From: Halorientalis regularis
Lineage (GTDB): Archaea; Halobacteriota; Halobacteria; Halobacteriales; Haloarculaceae
DNA: 64,000 nt
Assembly (NCBI RefSeq): GCF_023698535.1
Contig: NZ_JALJCL010000001.1
Coordinates: 62,001 to 126,000 of the forward strand
Direction: 5' to 3'
Below, piece by piece: positions 57,679-64,000 of the stretch (positions are counted from its first letter, which is position 1; each line of letters opens with the position of its first letter). The translations under genes and the position numbers were made by a program. The notes beneath the pieces were generated by a model. That model had not been told where the DNA came from. It searched no databases and worked only from the letters and a program-made list of their open reading frames with translations.

Positions 57679-57704
57679 GCGAGCCCTGCGGCGACCGGTC
57701 GAAC

Positions 57705-58031
57705 TCAGTGCCGGTCGGATTCGCCCTCGCGGTCGTTCGCTGCACTCCCTTCGAGCGGACTGTCCTCCCTGCTGATGACCCACCCGGCGACGACGCTAAT
57801 GAGGACGACCCCGCCGATCAACGCCCCGTGAAAGAGGAGGAGTGGATCGCCACCCGCTCCCCCCGAGGAAAACAGTCCGAACATGAGGACGAAGGCCGCG
57901 ATGATGGCGATGGGGACGACGTTGACGAACAGGTCCGATAGCAGTTGCCTGTCGAAACCGCTCCGGCCCGCGTTCGAATTATCGGGCTGCGTCTCGCCGC
58001 CGGTCTCCGCCGACTCGGTATCCCGTGACAT
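57705..58031 (-). CDS. Small two-helix membrane protein
   Basis: A 108-residue protein: acidic N-terminus (~30 residues), helix (about 34-55), Gly-rich loop, second helix (about 65-86), charged tail. A perfect 9-bp inverted repeat lies between its TATA-like element and start (58035-58067). Function unknown. Confidence 0.65.
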   Translation of the reverse strand: MSRDTESAETGGETQPDNSNAGRSGFDRQLLSDLFVNVVPIAIIAAFVLMFGLFSSGGAGGDPLLLFHGALIGGVVLISVVAGWVISREDSPLEGSAANDREGESDRH

Positions 58032-58034
58032 CGT

Positions 58035-58067
58035 CGGTTCGACATCGTTGGCCAGGGCGTCGAACCG
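58035..58067. promoter_or_regulatory. Perfect inverted repeat between TATA and start of the 108-residue gene
   Basis: CGGTTCGAC (58035-58043) and GTCGAACCG (58059-58067) are exact complements around a 15-base spacer. The TATA-like AATTATT lies at 58068-58074. A repressor or a transcript hairpin could act here. Confidence 0.45.
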
Positions 58068-58179
58068 AATAATTCCTGCTCTTGCGGGCTTTTCTTCGAT
58101 AGAACTCCGCTGTGCGCGACTCTCAGGATTCAAATCGCCTCCTGCCGCAGATTTCTCTCACGGATTGTTCGAGAAATCA

Positions 58180-58250
58180 TGCGGCGACCGGGATTTGAAC
58201 CCGGGCCATGAGCTTGGAAGGCTCAGGTCCTACCACTAGACCATCGCCGC
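58180..58250 (-). tRNA. tRNA-Gly (TCC)
   Basis: The minus strand is a 71-nt cloverleaf with acceptor GCGGCGA/TCGCCGC, D arm TGGTCTAGTGGTAGGACC, anticodon stem TGAGC/GCTCA with loop CTTCCAA giving anticodon TCC, and T arm with GGGTTCAAATCCC. The 3' CCA is not encoded. Reads GGA. Confidence 0.95.
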
Positions 58251-58427
58251 TCGCTTCTCTCGCGGCGTAGATCGCAAATCCGACGGATTTGCTCACCATC
58301 GCCGCACATCGTTCACTGCGTTCGCTCGTGCGCCGGGCCCTGCGTCGCTTCGCTCCGCAGGACATCGCCGCTCGCTTCTCTCGCGGCGGGCTTCACCTCG
58401 CTTCGCTCGGTGAACCATCGCCGCTCG
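58241..58427. repeat. Multiple copies of the tRNA-Gly 5' end and tandem hairpins
   Basis: The first 10 bases of the tRNA (plus strand CCATCGCCGC) recur at 58296-58305 and 58415-58424, and a 26-bp copy including the flank (CATCGCCGC onwards) is at 58363-58388. Four hairpins with loop TCGCTTC-T/G-CTC lie at 58245-58267, 58339-58361, 58366-58388 and 58392-58414. GCAAATCCG-A-CGGATTTGC (58274-58292) is a further palindrome. No ORF of merit. Confidence 0.75.
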
Positions 58428-58510
58428 AACGTCGCCCCGACCGGGCGCGCCAGTGATCCAGGCTGGACCGCCGCGGCGCGAGGTGACACCCGACTGTTCC
58501 GCGTGCCAAT

Positions 58511-59173
58511 TTATGTGGCTTTCCCTTCGCCGTCGGCCACCACCGCGTAACAGTTCCCGCTGGAGACGAACACCTCGACCGGCTCTAGCCCGCTGTCGTC
58601 CAGATCCGCCCGGAACTCCGCAGGGCTGTAGATGTGATAGAACCGCGGCACGCGCTCGCCGCCGGGGAGCGTCCAGTCCACGGTGGTATCGAACCCCTCG
58701 TCCGCGTCGAACCGGTCGTGGGCCGTACTCCAGGCGCTGACCAGCGCTCGACCCTCCGGCGTGAGGACGCGAGCGAGTTCGTCCAGACTCGCCACGCGTA
58801 ACTCGCGAGTGGGGAGGTGATGGAGGGTCGCGACGTAGACGGCCAGATCGACCGTCCCGGTCGCAACCGGGAGCGAGGACGCGTCACCCTGCACCAGCCG
58901 GACAGCCTGGCTCGCGTCGGACCCCGCGACGCGCTCGCGGGCCTCGTCGAGGAGGCTGCGACTCACGTCGAGGGCACAGACGCGACCCGTCGAGGCGGCC
59001 AGGGGTTCGGCGTGGCGGCCGTTGCCACAGCCGAGGTCCAGGCCCACCGCGCCCCCCCGGTCCGAGAGAAAGGACTCGACTTCCGGCCAGGCGTACTCGC
59101 GGGTAGCCGAAAAGTGGTCGGCGATCCGGTCGTAGGTGTCCCGGACGCCCGCGCGGGCCGGGTCGTCGTCCAT
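58511..59173 (-). CDS. Class I SAM-dependent methyltransferase, Trm9-like
   Basis: A 220-residue methyltransferase. SAM-binding motif I is GLDLGCGNGRHAEPLAAS, motif II CALDVSRSLL, motif IV SLPVATGTVDLAVYVATLHH, and motif post-I ALVSAWSTAHDRFD. The opening RDTYDRIADHFSATREYAWP and overall design match the Trm9/ABH8 family, which methylates tRNA wobble uridine. An unrelated substrate cannot be excluded. It is next to tRNA-Gly. Confidence 0.87.
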   Translation of the reverse strand: MDDDPARAGVRDTYDRIADHFSATREYAWPEVESFLSDRGGAVGLDLGCGNGRHAEPLAASTGRVCALDVSRSLLDEARERVAGSDASQAVRLVQGDASSLPVATGTVDLAVYVATLHHLPTRELRVASLDELARVLTPEGRALVSAWSTAHDRFDADEGFDTTVDWTLPGGERVPRFYHIYSPAEFRADLDDSGLEPVEVFVSSGNCYAVVADGEGKAT

Positions 59174-59209
59174 GTCCGGGCTTCCGGGCCGTGGCTCAAG
59201 ACGGTTGCG

Positions 59210-61627
59210 TTAGCCGAAAGTGAACTCTTCCTTGTTCGCGTCGACGCTGGGCGGATAGACGGTATCGGTGTCTTCGCCCTCGTCGTAGGTCCGGTCGTCG
59301 TCGGAGTCCATGTGCGGTATCAGGACGATCGTCTCCTCGTCGTCGACTTCCCGACTCAGCTGAATAGTGATGTCCTCGGAGGTCCCGGCGGGGAGGTACC
59401 CGCTCACGCCCAGGACTTTCCCCTCGGCAGTGCTCTGGCGGACGACGATGAACCCGCCGTCCGAGAGCGACGCGGATTCGACGTTCACCTCGGCTTTCCC
59501 GCCGAACTGGGCCTCCATGGTCATCGACGCGACCGGCGAGGAGAGCAAGACGAAGACGACGTAGGCCACGGTCAACAGGATGGCGGCGTGTTTCACACCG
59601 TCACGGATCGACCCCTCACCGAGCTGGCCGCCGACGAGGCCCGAGAAGAACGCCTGGACCATCCCGACGTGGAAGAAGACGAGGGTGTAGGCGGCCTTGT
59701 TGACGCTCCCGAAGCGGGTGAACTGGCTCGGGTCGACGCCGAGCCGATTGTTCGAGGACGGCGTCGGCACGCTGTTGGGCAGGCTCGGGACCAGTACCTC
59801 CTCGACGGCGACGATGATGACGAGGAACACGAGGAAGGCGACGTAGATGACGACGAGATAGGTGAGCATCTGCCGGCGGCGCTGGCGTTTCATCCGCAGA
59901 TCCGCGCGGGCCTGCGTGGCGGCGATCCGCAGGACGGCTCCGATGTTCCCGCTGGCCCGCATCGCGTTGGTCAACAGCGTCACGGCGCGGGTGACGGGGA
60001 TGGTCCGGACGCGGGTGCCAAACCGGACGAGCGCTTCCTCGACGTTCGCGCCGAGACTGATGTCGGCCCAGATACGTTCGATCTCGTCGGTCAAGGCGCC
60101 GAGGTCGCTCCCGCGGATGCGGTTGAAGCTCTCCACGACGGACATCCCGGCCTCGTTGAGGCTGGCGAGACGTTCGAGCATCTCGGGGGACGCGGCCTCA
60201 ACCCGCTTGAGGCGGCGCTGCTGGACGAACCGCACGGCGGCGTAGGTCCCGAGGACGAACAGGAGCCCCTGGATGATCAGGTCGTCGAGGACACGGACGT
60301 TGATGCCGACACCGGTGAGCGCGGCCGGCAGACGCAGCGCGGTGACGACGACTGCGAGTGGGATCGTCACGTACAACAGCGCCGTCGGGTTCCGCAGGAC
60401 GGTTTCGATGGGGGCGCCGAGGACGCGTTTGTACCGCTGGAGCCGGTCGTAGATAGCCAGTCGCTCGAAGTTGTGCGCCAGCGCGTTCGTGTGTCCGCCG
60501 TCGGCGGCGGGAACGTCGCCCTCGAACGAGGTCCCGCCACTGCCGACGAGCGAGGACTCGTCAGGGACCGACGCGCCGTCGCTCCCGATACCCAGGAGTT
60601 CGAGTCGCTGGTTCAGAAACACCATGAACCCGACGTTGGCGAGCGGAATCGCCAGGTAGCCCAGCAACTGGAGGATCCCCAGCGTGTCGGTCGTCGTGAG
60701 GCCGAACACGAGCAGGATGGTGATCAAAAAGAGCGTCCCCGCGACGAGGACGGTGACGTACGCTTCGGCGATGGTGGCCAGCAGTTCGAGCAGTTCCTCC
60801 TGTCGTTCCTCTGCTTCCTCCTGGTAGCGCTCGTACTGGTCGTGGAGGAACTGCGGGAGACTCTGGCCGCTCTGGAGGACCGACGAGAGGTTCTCGCTGA
60901 AGGTCTTGTACTCCTCGCTGGGGGTCCGTTTCGACATCCGGCGGATGGCGTTGATCATGTCGGTACCGAACAGGTCCATCTGCCGGACGGCGACCGACAT
61001 CTCGCGGGCGCTCTCCCCGTAGATTCGCTTGTTGTCCGCCAGCGTGCGCATGATGACCGGAAACGGCATCCCACCGCGTGAGAGCGCGTAGAGGAAGGCG
61101 ACGGTCCGGGCGAGACTCTCGTTGATCCGGCGGCGGCGCGCCTCGGCGCGACTGGCCAGCATCTGCCACCGCATCGTGTACGCCAGCGCACCCGACACCA
61201 GCGACGAGACGACACCGCCGGCGACCGCGACTGCGAGGAACACGTCGGGTGCGAGTTCGAGCGACCACGTCGAGGGGCGTCCCAGCACCGCCGTCATCGT
61301 GTTGGGCAGGCCCGCCAGCAGGCCGCCGATCAGCGGGATAGCGAGGATCAGTCCGGCAACGACGTAGCCGCCGACGATCCCGCCCAGCACGGCGAACAGG
61401 ACCGCGTAGAGGTAGGTCTTGGCCGCGTAGGCCCGATAGGTCTCCGGGACGTAGGCCGACTGTAGCAGTTCCTGCCGCTGGGTCCGGTCGTGGACGAACC
61501 GACCGAACACGCCCCGGGAGATTCGGGTCAAACGGCTGTTGAGAGACTCGCTCGATCCGGCCGCGACCAGCAGGGCTCCGAGGCCGAGCGCGACGAGGGC
61601 CGGAACGAGCGAGAGTGGCGAGACCAT
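59210..61627 (-). CDS. Type IV pilus assembly platform protein (PilC/TadC-like)
   Basis: An 805-residue membrane protein with two copies of the GspF-type domain (about residues 160-330 and 470-640) and ~9-10 helices in three clusters. It anchors the pilus assembly motor. Length near 800 with tandem domains is usual for haloarchaeal PilC. The start (ATG 61627) follows the PilB stop by one base. The C-terminal ~100 residues form an extracellular-type tail. Confidence 0.88.
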   Translation of the reverse strand: MVSPLSLVPALVALGLGALLVAAGSSESLNSRLTRISRGVFGRFVHDRTQRQELLQSAYVPETYRAYAAKTYLYAVLFAVLGGIVGGYVVAGLILAIPLIGGLLAGLPNTMTAVLGRPSTWSLELAPDVFLAVAVAGGVVSSLVSGALAYTMRWQMLASRAEARRRRINESLARTVAFLYALSRGGMPFPVIMRTLADNKRIYGESAREMSVAVRQMDLFGTDMINAIRRMSKRTPSEEYKTFSENLSSVLQSGQSLPQFLHDQYERYQEEAEERQEELLELLATIAEAYVTVLVAGTLFLITILLVFGLTTTDTLGILQLLGYLAIPLANVGFMVFLNQRLELLGIGSDGASVPDESSLVGSGGTSFEGDVPAADGGHTNALAHNFERLAIYDRLQRYKRVLGAPIETVLRNPTALLYVTIPLAVVVTALRLPAALTGVGINVRVLDDLIIQGLLFVLGTYAAVRFVQQRRLKRVEAASPEMLERLASLNEAGMSVVESFNRIRGSDLGALTDEIERIWADISLGANVEEALVRFGTRVRTIPVTRAVTLLTNAMRASGNIGAVLRIAATQARADLRMKRQRRRQMLTYLVVIYVAFLVFLVIIVAVEEVLVPSLPNSVPTPSSNNRLGVDPSQFTRFGSVNKAAYTLVFFHVGMVQAFFSGLVGGQLGEGSIRDGVKHAAILLTVAYVVFVLLSSPVASMTMEAQFGGKAEVNVESASLSDGGFIVVRQSTAEGKVLGVSGYLPAGTSEDITIQLSREVDDEETIVLIPHMDSDDDRTYDEGEDTDTVYPPSVDANKEEFTFG

Positions 61628-61628
61628 G

Positions 61629-63260
61629 TCAGGGTTCCACTTCGACGCCGGCGTCCTCGATCCGGTCGAGGACCTCGGCGCTGTCGGCGTAGTACTTGTT
61701 CACCATCGCCGTGAACCGCCGGTAGTCGTTGACGCCCTCATCGCGGAGGTATTTGAGGAACTTCTTGCGGTTCCGAATCTCTTTGAGCAACTCGGACTGG
61801 CTCCAGCCCCGTTCCTCTCGGATCTCGTCGAGCAGATCGCTCCCGCTGTCGGTGAAGGTGTCCTCGGTGGCTCGCCAGGAGTAGGTGTTCGAGTAGTCCA
61901 GTTCACCGGTCCGCTGGTCGATGCCCTCGATCTCTGCGAGGGTGCGCATCCGACGGACGCGCTCGCCCTGGCTCCGCGTGAGGACCTGCACGCAGAGCAC
62001 GTCCAGCGACTGGACCATCGGTCGCGGGACGTTGATGGGTTCGTTCTCCAGCCGATTGATGACGGTCTGGACGGAGTCGGCGTGCATCGTCGAGAACGTG
62101 GTGTGACCGGTGTTCATCGCCTGGAAGAGGGTGATCGCTTCCTCGCCCCGGACCTCGCCGACGATGATGTACTCGGGCCGGTGGCGCAGGGCCGAGCGCA
62201 ACAGGTCGTACATCGTGATGTCGTCGTCGTCAAGGCGCTCGCGGGTCACCGACGAGAGCCAGTTGTCGTGGTACAGGGAGAGTTCACGCGTGTCCTCGAT
62301 GGTCAGTACTTTCGCCCGCGGCGGGATGAACATGGAAACCGCGTTCATCGACGTGGTCTTTCCCGCCGCCGTCCCGCCCGCAAAGAGGAGCGAGCGATTG
62401 TTCTCGATGCACAGCCAGAGAAAGGCGAGCATATCGAGGTTCGCGGTGCCGTACTCCAGCAGGTCGATGGGCGTGAACGGCTCGTCGGCGTACTTTCGGA
62501 TGGTGAACGCCGAGCCGCGGGGCGTGACTTCCTCGCCCAGTGCCAGCTCGATCCGGGAGCCGTCCGGCAGGGTCGCCGAAACCACGGGGTCGGAGACGCT
62601 GACGTGGCGGCCCGAGCGCTGGGCTAGCTGGATGACGAAGTTCGACAGTTCCTGGCTCTCGAAGGAGACGTTGGTCTCCACGTCGGTGTAGTCGTCGTGA
62701 TAGACGAAGATGGGGAGATTCGGCCCGTCACAGGAGATGTCTTCGACGTGGGGATCGTGCATGATCGGGTCGATCTGCCCGTAGCCGTGGAACCGTCGGT
62801 GCAGGTAGTAGAACAGCCGGTAGTACGATTCCAGCTCGATGTCGACGCCGTACTCCTCGAGGCGGTCCTGAAGTTCCTCACGGAGTGCCGCCTCGGGGTC
62901 GTCGGCCACGTCCTCGCGGTACAACAGCGGTTCGCGGATGTCCTCGGCCAGCCGGTCGAGCAGGTCGGCCTCCAGTTCGTCCAGCTTGGGTTCGACGACG
63001 TGGTAGAGGTGTTTGTCGTCCTCGTGGTCGTAGTTGATCGAGACGAACGAGAAGGGGACGTTCAGCCAGTAGCGGTCGGTCTCCTCGTAGCCCGGCAGGC
63101 CCGAAAAGGAGATGAGCCGGTCGTGTTTGTCCGGGTCGTAGTTCTGGACCGGGAGCGTCGTCCCCCGGAGCAGGTCGGCGGTGTAGGAGAGCCAGCGGCG
63201 TACCTCCTCGACTCGTGACTCACCGACCTCGTCACCGGCACTCGCGTTCTGTCCTGCCAT
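61629..63260 (-). CDS. Type IV pilus assembly ATPase (PilB/TadA-like)
   Basis: A 543-residue secretion ATPase. Walker A is GGTAAGKTTSMNA at about 293-305, Walker B is YIIVGEVRGEEA and the His box is AMNTGHTTFSTMHADS. N-terminal part is acidic and long. Drives pilin assembly. Translationally linked to the platform protein (TGA-C-ATG). Likely one of several pilus systems; the pilins for it are not adjacent. Confidence 0.95.
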   Translation of the reverse strand: MAGQNASAGDEVGESRVEEVRRWLSYTADLLRGTTLPVQNYDPDKHDRLISFSGLPGYEETDRYWLNVPFSFVSINYDHEDDKHLYHVVEPKLDELEADLLDRLAEDIREPLLYREDVADDPEAALREELQDRLEEYGVDIELESYYRLFYYLHRRFHGYGQIDPIMHDPHVEDISCDGPNLPIFVYHDDYTDVETNVSFESQELSNFVIQLAQRSGRHVSVSDPVVSATLPDGSRIELALGEEVTPRGSAFTIRKYADEPFTPIDLLEYGTANLDMLAFLWLCIENNRSLLFAGGTAAGKTTSMNAVSMFIPPRAKVLTIEDTRELSLYHDNWLSSVTRERLDDDDITMYDLLRSALRHRPEYIIVGEVRGEEAITLFQAMNTGHTTFSTMHADSVQTVINRLENEPINVPRPMVQSLDVLCVQVLTRSQGERVRRMRTLAEIEGIDQRTGELDYSNTYSWRATEDTFTDSGSDLLDEIREERGWSQSELLKEIRNRKKFLKYLRDEGVNDYRRFTAMVNKYYADSAEVLDRIEDAGVEVEP

Positions 63261-63381
63261 GGATCGACCTCGCCGCCCGGCGGATGCGTTACTGGCGCTT
63301 ACGGACCCACTTACTTAAATTCGCATCTCGTTTCCGTCCGTTTAATCGCGGAAACTGACAGGTCTGGAGCGGACACGCGTA

Positions 63382-63996
63382 TCACTTCTCGCCGATCTCG
63401 CCGGCATCAGCGGGCTCGGATTCCGCGTCGGCACCGGGGGTGTCGACGTCGGGGTCGCCGACACGTTCGACCCGGAGCAGAGTGTAGGCGAAGGCGAACT
63501 GAAAGACGACGCCGACGGGCAACAGGATGCCGGGGAAGGCGTCGGTCGCGAGGCCTGCGATGGGGAGTGCGCCGAACTGGAGGAGCCCGCTGGCAACGGT
63601 GTGGAGGACTGCGGCGACGAGCAGGAGGCCGCCCATGATACGAACGGGATCCCGCCGGGCCGTCCGGAAGCGATCCTCGAAGACGTACATCGCCAGGCTC
63701 AGCAGGACCGCGATGCCGACGACGGCGGCCCCGACGGTCCAGACGGCGAAGGGGAGCGGGCCAGGTGCGTCGCTGTAGTAGCCGATGGCCGCCCACGGCG
63801 GCATGATGAGCGGGTTCGGCCCCGGCACGTCGATGCCCAACAGGACCCGGAGCAACAGGAACGGGAAGTGAAACTCGATCAGCGATCCGCCCTGGATCTC
63901 GCCGATGGAGACGGAGATCGACCACGGAACGAGTGCGCTCAACCAGGCCGACACGACGGCGAGTTCCTCGGCGTACTCCGACTTCACCCAGACCAT
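63382..63996 (-). CDS. Four- to five-helix membrane protein, unknown
   Basis: A 204-residue protein with hydrophobic segments at about 15-35, 45-62, 80-105, 115-140 and 150-175, followed by an acidic tail. It precedes the pilus ATPase on the same strand with a gap of 121 bases. The start ATG at 63996 is within four bases of the window edge, so a longer gene cannot be ruled out. Resembles haloarchaeal DUF7549-type proteins from memory; function unknown. Confidence 0.65.
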   Translation of the reverse strand: MVWVKSEYAEELAVVSAWLSALVPWSISVSIGEIQGGSLIEFHFPFLLLRVLLGIDVPGPNPLIMPPWAAIGYYSDAPGPLPFAVWTVGAAVVGIAVLLSLAMYVFEDRFRTARRDPVRIMGGLLLVAAVLHTVASGLLQFGALPIAGLATDAFPGILLPVGVVFQFAFAYTLLRVERVGDPDVDTPGADAESEPADAGEIGEK

Positions 63997-64000
63997 ACCA

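Noticed and set aside
58241-58427. CRISPR array
   Set aside because: Repeats are GC-rich, hairpin-based, of unequal spacing and derived from a tRNA end; there are no unique spacers of constant length or cas genes.

Overview
The window is haloarchaeal DNA (class Halobacteria; family not resolved, Haloarculaceae-like at a guess). Supporting signs are high G+C, very acidic proteins, mostly leaderless genes with a TATA-like box about 25-30 bases before the start, an archaeal STT3/AglB oligosaccharyltransferase, type IIA gyrase side by side with topoisomerase VI, an ATP-dependent DNA ligase, a ba3-type terminal oxidase, type IV pilus genes and Tat-dependent lipoproteins. No insertion sequence, integrase, prophage, rRNA or CRISPR array was seen. 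Two tRNA genes are present: Arg-CCT and Gly-TCC.

Layout. 1-7.5 kb: surface glycosylation and pilin block (GT4 glycosyltransferase cut by the window edge, AglG-like GT2, a type IV pilin-like protein, aglB, a second GT2). 7.5-16.2 kb: housekeeping and small proteins (gamma-carbonic-anhydrase fold, cutA, a run of three tiny Cys-rich proteins, thioesterase, TraB family plus overlapping M50 protease, a duplicated-domain lipoprotein, purM, an HTH-CBS regulator, UPF0212). 16.3-26.8 kb: DNA ligase, an MBL-fold hydrolase, then the topology locus in which top6B-top6A and gyrB-gyrA diverge from one 246-base control region. 26.9-30.5 kb: acyl-CoA dehydrogenase diverging from a coupled enoyl-CoA hydratase / beta-keto acid cleavage enzyme pair. 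30.6-37.4 kb: ba3 oxidase subunits diverging from a FixI-like Cu ATPase and a SafE-like membrane protein, a likely oxidase plus copper-insertion unit. 37.6-42.4 kb: a broken APC permease-UspA gene, an acyl-CoA carboxylase with a tiny upstream leader ORF, and small conserved genes. 42.5-49.4 kb: Lrp-TRASH regulator plus copA copper export, an FeS photolyase-like protein, a halocyanin and a dehalogenase-like hydrolase. 49.5-58.2 kb: MoaD/SAMP-like protein, DUF4399-like lipoprotein, tRNA-Arg, cupin, tatA, peroxiredoxin, HD protein, MFS transporter, an orphan E1-alpha, phosphoribosyltransferase, tRNA-Gly. 58.5-64 kb: methyltransferase and a type IV pilus motor/platform pair (PilB/PilC type).

Most notable observations. 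(1) Two separate exported-protein genes, the halocyanin at 47506 and the DUF4399-like lipoprotein at 51004, each carry an in-frame TAG between a well-placed leaderless start and an otherwise intact Tat/lipobox signal peptide. TAG also ends several normal genes here, so genome-wide recoding is not the explanation. (2) Next to both tRNA genes there are fragments of the tRNA ends and a family of hairpins with different, compensating 5-6 bp stems but a nearly constant 11-nt loop (TCGCTTCGCTC-like). (3) A 20-residue CxxC leader ORF sits just ahead of the carboxylase gene. (4) A MoaD/SAMP-like protein carries two residues after its terminal Gly-Gly. (5) Palindromes sit at the copper, beta-oxidation, gyrase and permease promoters. 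The two amber genes and the hairpin family are the best candidates for something not yet described; nonsense mutation or sequencing error has to be excluded first for the former.
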